Shown: positions 24,421 through 36,173, numbered from the stretch's first letter. The stretch is 64,000 nucleotides of DNA from Paragorgia papillata (GCA_035771165.1 JAWNZC010000468.1:310501-374500), one strand, 5' to 3'. Notes: generated by a model from the sequence alone, not told the origin. Translations and numbers: made by a program.

Positions 24421-25010
24421 AATTTATACCGCACTATAAGAATAGCAAATTTTATGTGAAATGTTTAAATTTGCGCCATTTTGTATCAGTGAAACCACGG
24501 TGAAACCATATAAAATGATTTGATACCTCTGTTGGGAATACCAGTTTCATTGCCTTTATTTTTGCTTCCGTAAAAAATTGCTCTAATCTTATCTGCAATG
24601 AATCAATTGCAATCATCATGTAATTAAATGTATCTATTTCTGAAATCACACACACAGATTTTTTTAATCTATTGCTGCACTGTTTTGTTTTTGTCTATAC
24701 TGTTCTTGTGGCTGTTTATATTGTTGCTGTTGCAATTGACGTCGTCGATTTGTTCACAGATTTGGTTGGAATATTTACCTGCATATGTTTTGCTTTTTAA
24801 CAAACCAAAATAATTTCTTGTTTTTTTTGAATTGTTTGTTTTAAGATTCTTTGTTTCAGGGGCAATGCCACTCTTTTCTGCCATGAAGAGAAAAGAAAAA
24901 GTACTAATTGGCTGCAATGGTTCTTATATATTGGGTGTCTGTTAACATACAAGCGCTATGTAATATCTGAAAAAGTCATTAATATTCAATAGGCATACCG
25001 TAGAGTTCCC
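24421..25010. other. intergenic stretch
   Basis: No supported gene; frames here are short and without codon structure I trust. Confidence 0.5.
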
Positions 25011-25196
25011 AAGGTGGCGCTTCCCTCGAAAGTAACGGCTGCGCGAAAGTAATGGTAAATTTTCGAGGCCACTAATAATTTCCGAAAGTAGCGCCCCCCC
25101 CCGAAAGTAAGGCATAGTTATAACCAAATTTTCATTTCATGGGCATTTTAAATCATTACCATTGCATGTTAAACAAGTGACTTTAATTTTACGGAG

Positions 25197-25325
25197 AACC
25201 CCCTTTTCGCCCCTTTCGCAAGTACCACAATGCTTTGCGCCTTGGGCGGGGGGGGGGGTGTTAAACTCTGAGACAAAATAATAGGAGTTTATCAGAAAAA
25301 GGGAGCTAGAAGTGGGGAAAATGAT
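25197..25325. repeat. inverted-repeat arm next to RT remnant
   Basis: CGCCCCTTTCGCAAG...CAATGCTTTGCGCCTTGGGC followed by an 11-G run is inverted at about 28,790-28,830. GGGAGCTAGAAGTGGG (about 25,302-25,317) is inverted at about 27,510-27,525. The arms therefore bracket the RT remnant. Confidence 0.6.
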
Positions 25326-25724
25326 TGCTGTTTTTCTAGCTCCTAGGCGTTTCATTACTACAAAAACAAGGTCCCAACTAAAATTCTATAGAAACACAAA
25401 GGTTGGCTAGAATTATGCTGGAAAATTTTACGCTTTCAGAAAACTCACGTCTGTGTTCTGTTTATTTTGCCGACGGCCTTATCCAGATACAGAGAATTTT
25501 GTTCCTTTGGTGTTTAAACACAGTCACAAACGAACAACGCCAGGTACGGAATATTAAGAAGAACATCAAATCCAACGTAGTACAACCGCCTTTAATCTTT
25601 AATCTTTAATTTAATCTTTAATTAAAATTTTTTTCACACGGTAGCCTTTCAGCGCAAGCTGGTTTTACAGGATACAAAAAATTAATAATTTTTTACGGAA
25701 ATATTTAAGAATTGTATAAAAATA

Positions 25725-27480
25725 TTAATTTAATCTAATGTAGTCACTCAGATGTTTCTTAAAAGATGAAACTGATTGCGTTAAGTCGTTAGTCAGTTCA
25801 CTCGGAAATTCGTTCCATGATTTAGCAGCTCTGTAAGAAAAGCTTATTTTTATAAAATTTGTTTTTGGTTTACCCAAAGAAAGTTTAACATTATTACTTC
25901 GTAAATTGTAATTCTCATTTTCACATTTAGTGAACAAATTGACAAGGTAACTAGGTAACTTTCCGGTTAAAGCTTTGTGATGTCATTATATTTTCACGGT
26001 TTTTTAGATTCTTATCGACTGTAACCCAGTCTAGTTTTTCCAGTATTTCAGTGGAACGAACTTCGTAAGTGCTACCAGTTATCACGCGCGCCGTTCTCTT
26101 TTGTAATTTTAATAATTTGTTTATATGTCTACAACAGCCATCATTCCAAATAGTCGATAGTCGAACAATAGTTGAAATGGGGCAATATTAAAGCGTTACA
26201 CAATTTTACAAGGATATTTTGAGAAACAAATAATTTTGCCCTTCTGAGAAGTGCGATGTTCTTCGAGATTTTCTTACATTGTACCTCGTTATTTTTGTCC
26301 CATTTCAACTGTTCATCAAGTATCATACCAAGGGATTTTTTGTTGGGTACACGTTTAATATTCCTATTTCCTATTGATATTATAGGACTTTCATCAATTA
26401 AGGATAGACGGTTCCTCGAGCCAATGATCATAAATTCGGTTTTATCTCCATTTAATGTAAGTTTATTTGAAGTAAGCCATTGGTGAACATTTTCAAGGTC
26501 TCTGTTAAGTTTAGTTTCAATTACTTTAGAATTTAGACCCTTACATGAAAGATTTGTATCGTCTGCAAATAGGGTGGCACTAGTTGACTCTAAACAGTTT
26601 GGCAAGTCATTGATGTACAAGAGAAAAAGAATAGGACCAAGATTAGATCCTTGTGGTACCCCACAATCAATTTCCCTTGCATCTGATAACTTACCATTTA
26701 TTGCACAAATTTGCTTTCTTTTACTAAGATATGACTTAAACCATGTAAGACTGTACCCGCGTATACCATACATTTCAAGTTTAGAAATTAGAATTTGATG
26801 ATTAACCGTGTCGAATGCTTTTTTAAGGTCCAGAAATAGGACTCCGTTAATAAGGCCATTATCCATGTTATACAGCCATTCGTTTGTAGCGCTAAACAAT
26901 GTGGTTTCTGTATAGAATGTATAGGCTGGAACCCAGACTGTTGCTCCGCAATTATGTTATTTTTAGTCACGAACAATCTCAGTTGTTTGCATACTAGTTT
27001 TTCAAATAATTTAGGGACGACAGAAATAATAGAAATCAGGACGGTAGTTCCCACAATCAGTTTTAGACCCTTCTTTGAATATTGGTAAAACCCTAGCCAT
27101 CTTCCAGTCATCTGGGAATATTCCCGTTTGAAGAGACAAGTTAAAAATGTTAACCAATGGCTCAACTACAGTATCACCTGCATCTTTTAATAGCTTCGTG
27201 CTTACACCATCAATCCTTGTGCTTTTTTAGTTTTTAAACTGATTATTTATCTCATCTAATGCTTCAAGGTATACAATATTTCTAAAATGGAATGAATCTT
27301 CTATAGGAGTCACAAAACTTAGTGGATCAATATCACTATCTTGAATATTTTCTGCTAGTTTGCACCCTATCGTTGAAAAATATTGATTAAAGTTATTTGC
27401 AATATTTTTGTCTCCTGTTATAATTTGATCATTGACTTTTACCTCTTTAACCTGAGTGTTTTTTTATTTTTTATTTAATA
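25725..27480 (-). pseudogene. non-LTR retrotransposon reverse transcriptase (CR1/jockey-like), broken
   Basis: The minus strand encodes a recognisable RT. The N-terminal part shows STKLLKDAGDTVVEPLVN. The longest open frame (26141-26899, 252 codons) has motif A as LDLKKAFDTV (residues 22-32), VPQGSNLGPILFLLYIND (81-98) and the catalytic FADD (111-114). The C-terminal tail at 25725-25937 has SYRAAKSWNEFPSEL, typical of these elements. It is inactivated by an in-frame stop near 27,230, frameshifts near 26,900 and 27,040, and an 8-bp tandem duplication (CGACTATC, about 26,155-26,170) that shifts the frame after NYCSTI. There is no endonuclease domain, so it is also 5' truncated. Clade assignment is by motif only. 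Confidence 0.85.
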
Positions 27481-27498
27481 GTTCATACACAACAACGA

Positions 27499-28835
27499 TC
27501 ATGTTTTCCCACTTCTAGCTCCCTTTTCCCTACTAACACAACTTGATGTTTTGTAGTAGAGTTACCCCCTCCCCCCATATCCTGTGCCATAGCCCTAACT
27601 CGCTACGAGTAAGGTCTGTGAACACTCGCGCGATTGCTTGTTCCTCTGCCTCCTCCGCAGGCCCTCGTTGCATCATGGACAGGTCACACTGTTGAGAGGG
27701 CCTGCCAGAACCTGTAAACAAAATGTGGACTGATCCCATTATGCACAGCGAGACTAAGCCCTAAAGCGAGATAGTTTTGAGAGGGCCTGCAAAATCTTTC
27801 GGCCGCTGTCGTCCGACAAACGTTTAACCGTTTCGAGCGTTTAACACTGTAACCCACCAGGAAATTCGGTCTAAACTTTCTTACAGATCACGACAATGAA
27901 GAAACCAGTAGGGCCTATGTTTTAGAATTACCGACCTTCTGCCAATAGTATTTTTAGCGATAAAAAGGAATTGAAGGGGAAAATATCTGCTGAGTGCCGA
28001 ACAAAAGCAAATCGACGGTCAGGAAAGTACAGGTTTTTCTTATTGGTTTTTTTTTTTGGTTTATTTAGCTATCAAAGACTGTCAACTGACCAAGAGTTAA
28101 TGAGATTTAATTTTGTTAAATTGTACGCTTTCGGTGTAGCGTAATTCACATTTCAGTTGTTGTGGAAACCGAAAAAGTATAAACCCAAGAGTCTCTGGGT
28201 AGACTAAAGTACATTTTCGTTGATTATTCCGGCCGAAAGTTGACAAAGTTCAACCGTAATTGCTTTTTTCAACAATTCCTACATTTTAAAGCTAGGATTC
28301 GAATGTCATAAGTCTTCAATGGCCTTCAAAATCTTTGGATGTAGCCATGGCTATTAACAACGGGTAGTTAATTATGCAAATTTATTCCGTGCCAAGTTTT
28401 GCCAAATTTTTTACAGGATCTTACAGGCCCTAAATTCGGCGTGTGTGACCTGTCCATGATGCAACGAGGGCTTATGGAGGAGGCAGCTTGTTCCTACCGG
28501 GAGAAGACTGGGGAAGATATTAGCGCTAAATATGCTAATATAACTTCAACGCCTCGCGACATTTCTCATCTGAACAAGCCCACCTTTTTGATCACCAAAT
28601 GCATAAGCAGTAAATAGTATACAGTACTCTTGCGTAATGGCATCGAATTTACAATTAACATATAAGTTTTTAAAGTTTGCATAAATTAAATCCCCAAAAG
28701 CTGGGATTTAATTTATGCAGGGACAAGCAATCGCGCGAGTGTTCACAGAACTTACTCGTTACCCCTCCCCCCCCCCCCCCCCCCCCCCCCCCAAGGCGCA
28801 AAGCATTATGTTATGTGCGAAAGGGGCGAATATAT
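27499..28835. repeat. nested inverted repeats with poly-C tract
   Basis: GAACACTCGCGCGATTGCTT (about 27,618-27,637) is inverted at about 28,724-28,743. CCCTCGTTGCATCATGGACA (about 27,662-27,681) is inverted at about 28,453-28,472. A 26-C run lies at 28767-28792. Short frames sharing CDLSMMQRG on both strands come from these inverted copies, not from a gene. Confidence 0.65.
28678..28719. repeat. perfect 17-bp hairpin
   Basis: TGCATAAATTAAATCCC, an 8-base loop (CAAAAGCT), then GGGATTTAATTTATGCA. There is no T tract or gene end beside it, so it is not called a terminator. Confidence 0.85.
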
Positions 28836-28839
28836 ATAT

Positions 28840-29158
28840 ACACGATCGGAAATGGCGGCTTATTAGCTACGCATGCGTAGAACGAACATCTTGCGTGTAA
28901 ACGTCATCAATACACGGCCAACAACTCACTTTAGCCAGCACGCACGTGGACTGCGAACTGCCCCATGAAAGTGGCCGATTTTCTATGCGATTTCCGGTCG
29001 AATAATTTCGCTAATTAGCTACGTTTTTGGTTTTTGGCCAAGCCTTGTGGTTGACCTGTGGTGGTTGACAGTCTGACGAGTACAGATAGCATTTAAGCTT
29101 ACGCAAAGACAACGAGAGACAAGATTCAAGACGTGAATTACCTAATATACAGTTAACA
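28840..29158. other. intergenic stretch
   Basis: No gene seen. Confidence 0.5.
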
Positions 29159-29197
29159 TTACATTGAATTATTACATTGAATTATTACATTGATAAC
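29159..29197. repeat. three copies of a 13-bp repeat
   Basis: ATTACATTGAATT in three tandem copies. Confidence 0.8.
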
Positions 29198-29368
29198 GTC
29201 GATATGTGGTATTAATCAGTTGTCGCAGTATAAATATTTGTATCCAGCCGCATGGCTTCAATGGCTTTGAAGGTACAGTAACTTTTCTATGGCGTCTTTA
29301 GCTGGTTTATTAATGCTTTCTCGTTTCGAATTCCAATCTAACTTTAAAACTTATAAAGGTTTTTATAC

Positions 29369-29520
29369 TGCCGAAATATGGAGCAGTTATAAGTGTTCTC
29401 TGACGAAGCCGAAGGACCTTCGCTTGAAACGTCGCTTGAGCACTACGGCTACGCTCCATATTTCGGCGGCAAACAAACCTATTCTATTTGGATTTCAAGA
29501 CTGCCTACACAGCACACTAG
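29369..29520 (+). other. dispersed stem-loop motif plus CTGCCTA tail, locus 2 (multi-helix)
   Basis: Outer arms GCCGAAATATGGAGC (about 29,371-29,385) and GCTCCATATTTCGGC (about 29,453-29,467) enclose CTGACGAAG...CGCTTGAAACGTC (29400-29433). CTGCCTACACAGCACACTAG follows at 29501-29520. The layout suggests a structured RNA or the conserved end of a retroelement. Confidence 0.6.
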
Positions 29521-29725
29521 TTTTATTTGGTTTGTCACTTTAAAACTTGCTTCTTTCATCGCTTTTGTGGTTCAGGTTTAGTAAAATTGTTAGAATTAGG
29601 GGTTAAAACATAATATTTAGGTAGGAATAGGATGTTTTTATGAGGCAGCCATATTGGAGGACAAATTATATCAAAGTACCGATCGACGTTCAACACAGCG
29701 AATAAGCAATCGGAAAATAATATGT

Positions 29726-30010
29726 TTATAGTGCCCTTTCCTGAATACGTTCAAGTTTTCTACAGTCAATTGCACGACAAAAATGCCAAACAAGGTGACA
29801 GTGCGTCAAAATGGGAAGAATAGCATCTTTAAACAGTTGCAGTTTGGTGCTTGTTGGTATTACGTTCCTCAGCCTCATTAAAACTCCAACACGTTGGCTA
29901 CTTTTCTTGCAAGTATTTCTGATATGCTCATTGAATTTAAGAAGATTGTCGAATGTTATCTGGAGAAGAGTTGGTTCGGGACACCCCCCGAGTGATCCTT
30001 GGTGAGCCAA
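29726..30010 (-). pseudogene. fragment of a second non-LTR retrotransposon RT (C-terminal)
   Basis: The minus-strand frame has FNEHIRNTCKKSSQRVGVLM, RLRNVIPTSTKLQLFKDAIL and RKLERIQERAL. These match the post-catalytic region of CR1/jockey-like reverse transcriptases. It is truncated at both ends, lacks all catalytic motifs and differs from the 26-kb element. Confidence 0.8.
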
Positions 30011-30672
30011 AAGTATGTTGATTTAAATACACTCTGCTGCGGACGTTTTTACTGGTAAGCTGGATGTCCATGCGCTGAGTTGAATAGTTGCCTTCCCCAA
30101 GGCAAAATATCCTCGAGTAAAATTAGACCTTTCATTCATGGATATTTCAATGGACTTATGAAAGTTAAAAACGTGCAGAAGTAAATACTTGTAACTGTTA
30201 GTTTAATAGTTACTGTAATTTGTGTCGTACTTGGTTTTGTTGCTGTATTTATATGCATGTGTTAGGTGAATGCATGCCTAAACCGCTAATTGAGCAAGTA
30301 AAGATGGGCACAAGACTAAGGCATTTTGCTTAATAGAACAAATTACTCTAAATGAAACTCGCAAAAAAATGTTATACTCATGGCTGTCGAATATAAATTG
30401 TAAATTATAAGAAGTTTGGTGCACTGCCAGTTGAAATGTGGAATACCACTGTAGGTCAAATGTTTTGAACAAAAGCCTGATCTTATTTCCTTATTCCATG
30501 TTTTGGCAGTGCGCGAACCTTCCTAATAATGTGATTTGTATTTCAATGAATGTCTATAACGGAATCCTGAAGGTGCGAGTTCAAATCCCATTTGATCAGT
30601 CAACACATTTTTTGGTTATATTGTGATACATGTAATAAACAGAAAACAACATGGAAACTGCTTTGTATGGTT
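30011..30672. other. intergenic stretch
   Basis: No gene. GCGAGTTCAAATCCCA (about 30,577-30,592) resembles a tRNA B box, but no A box or cloverleaf was found upstream. Confidence 0.5.
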
Positions 30673-30678
30673 TTTATT
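30673..30678 (-). promoter_or_regulatory. candidate poly(A) signal of the SET gene
   Basis: AATAAA on the minus strand, about 230 bases past the SET gene stop codon. Confidence 0.4.
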
Positions 30679-30905
30679 CACTTGTTGTTTGTGTCATAAG
30701 CTCACTCGCAGTACCTTGGTCATTTGTTACATGACGCAATTAACAACATGTGAATAAAACTTTGTACATTGCACTTTCCATGTAGTAATCTATAACATAT
30801 AGATTATGTACTGTATCAGTTGGCTGTATTATATATAGAATATTGTAATGCAGTATACAGTATGCCTATGACAGAATATGATTTTTTATAGGAAAGAAGC
30901 ATGTT

Positions 30906-33900
30906 CTAAATACCTTTCTTTTTACGCCAAGGGAGGTCTTTGACCCCATAATCATAGCGTAGTTCCTCACCAGTTTTGATGTCCCTGAGAGCATATAATG
31001 CCAAGTGGAGTTTCTGCCTTATTTTTAACTTTTTCATTACGCAGTTTGCAATTTGGCCTGGGGCATCATTGACGAGCCTTCCTAGTCCACCTGAAAATGT
31101 TGCATCCACACTGAAAAAGTAAACAGATGTGCATGAAGATACTGTACGTGTATAAATACCACAATGAGTTTTTATACACTTTTTGAAAAGAAGCTGATGT
31201 GGGCAGAGGTGTGAACAGCAAGTTGAAGTCAGATAGGCCATTGCACTGATTTTCTTGGGCACTTCCACCATTGCAAAAAGTCACTCATTCTTTTGTTTTG
31301 TCAGATAAAAGGGCAATTTTTTTGGAAATTTTGGGAAAGTAACTCAAAAAAGTGATGAACTGTTACTGATAACAGAAATTTTCATTTTTATATTTTTATT
31401 TTGAAATATTTACAAAATGTACAAGTGTTTTATGCATAAAATTATTTAATAATATTTAAGAATTAAGCCAACAAAAACACAATTTACATACTGTTTGCTG
31501 TAAGTTATGACCACAATTATAGGTCACTTTGTTGAGGGAGTTCACCTTTATAGCCCATGAGCCACTGTAAACTTTTATTGTGGCTAATGCCAGATAATGT
31601 TGTTCCTATACATATACGATTATAGATTTAAAGTTTTGCATGGCGAGATGTAATTTAGATAAATAATTTTTGGATACACCATGTATATTTAAACATTTGT
31701 ATTAGCTAAACTTTCGTCCTAGATACTCAGGGCGTCTTCAGAGCTGAATTGTTATTCAGCTCCACAGATCTCCTGAGTATCTATGACAAAGCTCAGATAA
31801 TACATGGTGTATCCAAAAATTATTTGTCTAAAGTACATGATAATTATAGTTAAATAATAATTTTCTCTTTAGAGATTACTTACCAAAAAGATTTGTTGCT
31901 GTCTTGGAAGAAGAAAAGGAAACTTCCTGCTTCTTCTGGGTAAGTATCCTCTCTTTTATTGGCTTCTTCATCACTAATTAATTCCCCCTTATATTCCAGT
32001 AAGAAGTCACCTTTTGAGAAAGGCTTCTTTGCGAAGACACCCCTACCTAATTTTGAAAAAAGCTTTATGCTAATTTGCTTTCTACAAAACCCATTATTAA
32101 CCCACCTAGGGCACATGTTAGCACCCCACACTGAATAAAATCGTCTGGTGTTAGCCAGAATAAAATGTTAAATTGCACCCTTACAGTTTTAATTTTTTGT
32201 CATATGACTTTATGCACACAAATTGATCAGGTATCTCTAATTTCTTTTCCAAAAAAATGTCCAGGCTAGCATGCTTAACCCTTTAACTACCAGACCAGCC
32301 AAAACTGCCCCCTTTTATTATTTTACTCTGTCTAATGCCAGATTATTTTACTCTGTCTAACACCAGACGATTTTACTTGTTAATGGAGAGCCTCTGGTAG
32401 CAAAGGGTTAACTGAGCCTTTCTGTCCATCCCTCTTCTTTAACCCTTTCACTACCAGACCAGCCAAAACTGTCCCCTTTTATTATTTTACTTGTAAATGG
32501 GGAAACTCGGGTATGCAAAGGGTTAATTTACCTTTTCTAACATTGTAAAAACAGTAAAGTTAGTTTAGTTTTGGAACAAGGAAAGTTGAATTATATTACG
32601 TTTCAAGTAAAGGCCCTTTGTCAGAGAGAAATGTAAATAATAATCAATAAACAGGGAGAAATGAAAAATCGAAATTGAATTCAAGGTTTGAAATTGTCAC
32701 TCAAACTTGCAAAATGCAAGACAGTGAACTTTTGGCTTTGTCATGTTTTTAGTGGGTACTACACTTATAAGTTTTTAATATCCAAAAAGTTAATTAGTAC
32801 TGACTACCTAACCATTATCTTATAGCATTTGTTGTTGCTTTTTGGATTTTATTGGATATTTCTTGTCATCTGACTACCTTTCATATTATAAGTTCACCTG
32901 TGTTTGATATTTCACATGTACAGTATTTGCATTTCGCTAAGCTGATGAATGACCTAGCTTTGCTCAAAATGTTGATCACTTTCATATTTCCTACTGTAAA
33001 CTAACATTTGCTGTTATACAACATGAACTCAGATTATGACCATATTATTTTCAAAAAAGGCACTTTAGAATAATAAAAATTAACAGGTGTTCTAGCCTTG
33101 TTGTAAACAATATAAAATATTTAGGTGTTGTAATGGTGCAGTTTTTCTACTATACTGCACTATATTGCCTGTTTGTTAACAAATTTAAAGAGATCGATAC
33201 TCTAGCCTCCAAAACAAATTTTGCTTTGGTGATGTACAATAAACACTCAATTATAATAACAATCTTCCATCCATAAAAATAATCTTAATGTAAAATGAAT
33301 ACTGGTACTGTGAATACTGTAAAAGTTCCTTAGGCATGTGCTGTTTTTTTTATACATGTGAGATGGTACAAACAGTGCTGAATTGCAAGCTTGTAATACT
33401 GATACAGGCAGTATAAATAGAGGATATTAGGTGCGAAGATATGAATTTTATCTTCGAGTGGTGAAAACAATATTTTATGAATGAGCGTAACCATGTAATT
33501 TTCTTTTTATTATATGGAAACAATACAATTAAAGTTCAATTTATGACATGATGGCATCAATATCTTCACTAGTGAGGATATTGAAAATATCTCACTGTAT
33601 ATTTTCCAGTAAAACACTTGCATCCATAATAATATGTAAATTATCACTGATACAGGCCCTGTAACATTCTTCTTCTTTAGAGACAGTAGAAACCTATTGC
33701 AGGTCAATTTTATAGAATGTAGGTTGAATCTTATCACTGTACAGTATCATATGTGAACTTATTCAGGGGGAAAACATAAAATATAGAACTACTGTACATA
33801 ACAATTAACATATGCAATTATTGCATGATGCATGTACATGTATGTGTGCAGTAACTAATTCTGACACTTTCATTTTTGTTTTAGTGGGCTAAATAGAAAC

Positions 33901-36173
33901 ATGTGAGCTGACACTTTACCAGTTTACCTACAGTGTGAACTTTGGCAATTGTAAGTTGTGAATATCATACTGTGCTGTACATGCATGTATATAGTATTAC
34001 CTACTATTAGCAATTATGCTGCAAACCTTTCAGCAGTGTTTTGAATTTTTTCCCTCCCACCAAACAAAAAACCCTTAAACCTATAATCTTATGAATAATT
34101 GTAACCTTTTATTCAGCCACTTTAGGCTTTGTTCACAATATGTTGGTACAACTTGTAAACATTATAAATTAAGAAAAAGCTGCAAATATAACCATCGTGT
34201 TGAGACAATAATAGCTCAAAATTGTGTGAAACTGTCACTTTAACCTGAACAACATGAAAATGCTTTCTACAATTTGAGTACAGTAATTGCTCATCATACC
34301 TATATAATCATCAATGAATCTGTCTTCAAGCTGGTCTTCTTGGTCTTCTGGCAGGTCTTCGGGCAGAGTTTGCTTCTAAGTTGTATACAACAGAATAATT
34401 ACATGTAGTCAACTTGAATATCTTTTGGTTATCACAATCTACTGTACTTAATGACTATTTGATCTCAGGTTAATAAAATAATATAAAAATACACATTTTG
34501 CCATAGTAATGTAGATGTGTCATTTGACAGAAAAAGTACTCAAGTTGCCTTTTGTAATATTTATCTAAATTCAGTTAAACACTATAGGTGATCAGAATAC
34601 AATATTGTTGGCTATTTTAAGCCCAGGATGAGTACAGAATGATAGGCGTATTGACAGATAACTAGGGTCGGTTGTATAAATTAAAGGATCTATATACTGA
34701 TCTCTTAGAACAAGCACATGAGGCTAATGTGTTTAGTATGTTTGTGATTTCAAGTCACAGGTGTTCTAAACCGCATGATACCGTAATGCTACAAACTGAA
34801 TCATTTATGCACTTGTAAGAGAAATAGGGATGCTCTGGAACCAACCTTTTTTGTTTCGGTCAGAACTAACCAGTATTAAATGGAACTCTAGAAAGCACTT
34901 CAGAAAAGGGTAATTACTGTCTTAAAATTGGCATAAAAATAATGAGATTTACAATTCACCACGTCAAATCATGAGGGAAAACATTTTCGTGTAGAATGTA
35001 AAGCTAAACAGATGGAAAGGAACATATAATTCATGAATATACTGGCGTTAGCAGTTTTTTAACACTGCTAGCCCGTTGCTACCATGTTGCTAGGGACATA
35101 GCCTAGAGGCATTCTGTAAATGTGATAGAGATACATGTACTGTATTGTGGCACACCAAGTGTACTGTTAAGTACAACTTTAGGTGCCATAGCGACGAAAA
35201 TAAGCCACCATTACTGACCAAGGGCTGACAAATAAGCAATATCTTGGCTGTTGCTTACATATCCCAGAACTAAAACTATTACCTTGTATTATGAACATGG
35301 AAACTATCTAACTTATATTTGCCGTAAATTTTGCTAGTGCATTAGGTGGGATAGCTGAACTAAATGTGAGACCCCTTCTTACTGCACATAGACTTGTAAT
35401 ATAGTTAAAATGGATTTTCACGTACAAGGCTTATACACGTACAAGGTACATACTATAAATGCAAACTTATTAAGCACAGTAAACTTGAATATGATTAAAC
35501 TCGTTTGCATATACGTACGAAGTTCCGGGTAGTACAAAATCAGGCTTTAGAAAAATGATTGCCCTTTTGAAAGCTATTGTAATGCAGTATCATGCGTACA
35601 GTAGAATGTGCATGCAAGGATTAACTCTCCAAATCCGAATCTGTTTGGAAGCAATTTTTGCGTCTTTCGGCTCTTTTAACTTTCTCTTAAGTTGGCCCTG
35701 ACAATCAGACGACGGGAGGTGCTCCCCGGTTATTTCCGAAGAATCAAGTTTCGCGCCATATTCCGATGTAAAAAGCCGCGAAGCAACAGAAAAGGACAAA
35801 ATACTATATCACTCTGGTAAAATCACTTGAATAAACAACCCAGAAAGTGTTGACTATTTTATAGTATCTTATAGTATGCCTGTACTAATGGCGATAACAA
35901 AATAAACGGAGGAACACAGTTACTGGCTACGGTATTGTGTGTCACGAAACTGACAGCTCCAACTTCCCTGTCTAGCTAGTGAGTAGTGTTTTACAGATAT
36001 CGAAAAGAAGTGTCACTACTCCTTTCTGTCGATATGTCATTACTTTTTCAAGTTTAGATTGCTCCTTGTTGTTACCGTTTCAAGTTTTAATATTTCTTAG
36101 TTGATCAAGACATACTTATAACCGTGTGATAAAACAAACTCACATTTCGCAAACGTCTTGTCTTTTCAGCCAT
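30906..36173 (-). CDS. SET-domain lysine methyltransferase, KMT5A-like, four exons
   Basis: Exons in coding order are 36144-36173 (ATG to donor GTGAGT), 34300-34375, 31884-32130 and 30906-31110 (TAG stop). Lengths 30+76+247+205 give 558 nt, or 185 residues, with every junction in phase and all sites GT-AG. Residues 11-36 are acidic (LPEDLPEDQEDQLEDRFIDD). The SET domain runs from about residue 55 to 179: GRGVFAKKPFSKGDFLLEY (64-82), GELISDEEANKRE (84-96), CVDATFSGGLGRLVND (118-133) and GEELRYDYG (165-173, with the catalytic-type Tyr), then DLPW. The family transfers methyl groups from S-adenosylmethionine to lysine; KMT5A acts on histone H4 K20. The usual NHS after GRL(I/V) is NDA here, so the substrate and even activity are open. 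It is much shorter than vertebrate KMT5A, with almost no N-terminal extension. The two small 5' exons are less certain than the SET exons. Confidence 0.75.
31111..31883 (-). other. intron 3 of the SET gene
   Basis: Donor GTAAGT and acceptor TTTTTCAG; it joins TTTTG to TGTGGATGCA so that Cys118 is split. It contains a foldback MITE. Confidence 0.75.
31654..31832. mobile_element. foldback MITE in SET gene intron 3
   Basis: Inverted arms of about 33 bp starting TTTAGATAAATAATTTTTGG (31654-31686 and 31800-31832) enclose a second hairpin built on CTAGATACTCAGG..CTGAA and TTCAG..CCTGAGTATCTA. The whole 179 bp folds on itself. Confidence 0.75.
32279..32407. mobile_element. piggyBac-like MITE 1 (TTAA-flanked)
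   Basis: 129 bp starting CCCTTTAACTACCAG and ending CTCTGGTAGCAAAGGG, flanked by TTAA at 32275-32278 and 32408-32411. TTAA targets with CCC/GGG ends are the piggyBac signature. It lies in SET gene intron 2. Confidence 0.75.
32443..32522. mobile_element. piggyBac-like MITE 2 (TTAA-flanked)
   Basis: 80 bp, starting CCCTTTCACTACCAGACCAG and ending GCAAAGGG, with TTAA at 32439-32442 and 32523-32526. Same family as MITE 1 with an internal deletion. Confidence 0.7.
34376..36143 (-). other. intron 1 of the SET gene
   Basis: Phase 0, donor GTGAGT, acceptor ACAACTTAG. A 69-codon frame at 35590-35799 lies inside, but it has no ATG and no matching splice sites in phase 0, so it is not included as an exon. 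Confidence 0.55.

Larger units (their letters stand above)
32131..34299 (-). other. intron 2 of the SET gene
   Basis: Donor GTATGATG and acceptor TTTTATTCAG; phase 1. Apart from the two TTAA MITEs and a stem-loop-like motif at about 32,598-32,623, I see nothing coding. Confidence 0.65.

Noticed and set aside
28399..28617. Small gene sharing CDLSMMQRG with a frame at 27,533-27,739
   Set aside because: The shared words come from an inverted DNA repeat read on opposite strands; there is no independent protein support.
28678..28719. Rho-independent terminator at the 17-bp hairpin
   Set aside because: Eukaryotic context, no T tract and no adjacent gene end.
30572..30600. tRNA gene or tRNA-derived SINE
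   Set aside because: A B-box-like GTTCAAATCC is present, but I found no A box, acceptor stem or anticodon arm.
35590..35799. Extra SET gene exon (69-codon minus frame, Lys-rich)
   Set aside because: No ATG, no acceptor or donor in phase 0, and the gene model is complete and in phase without it.
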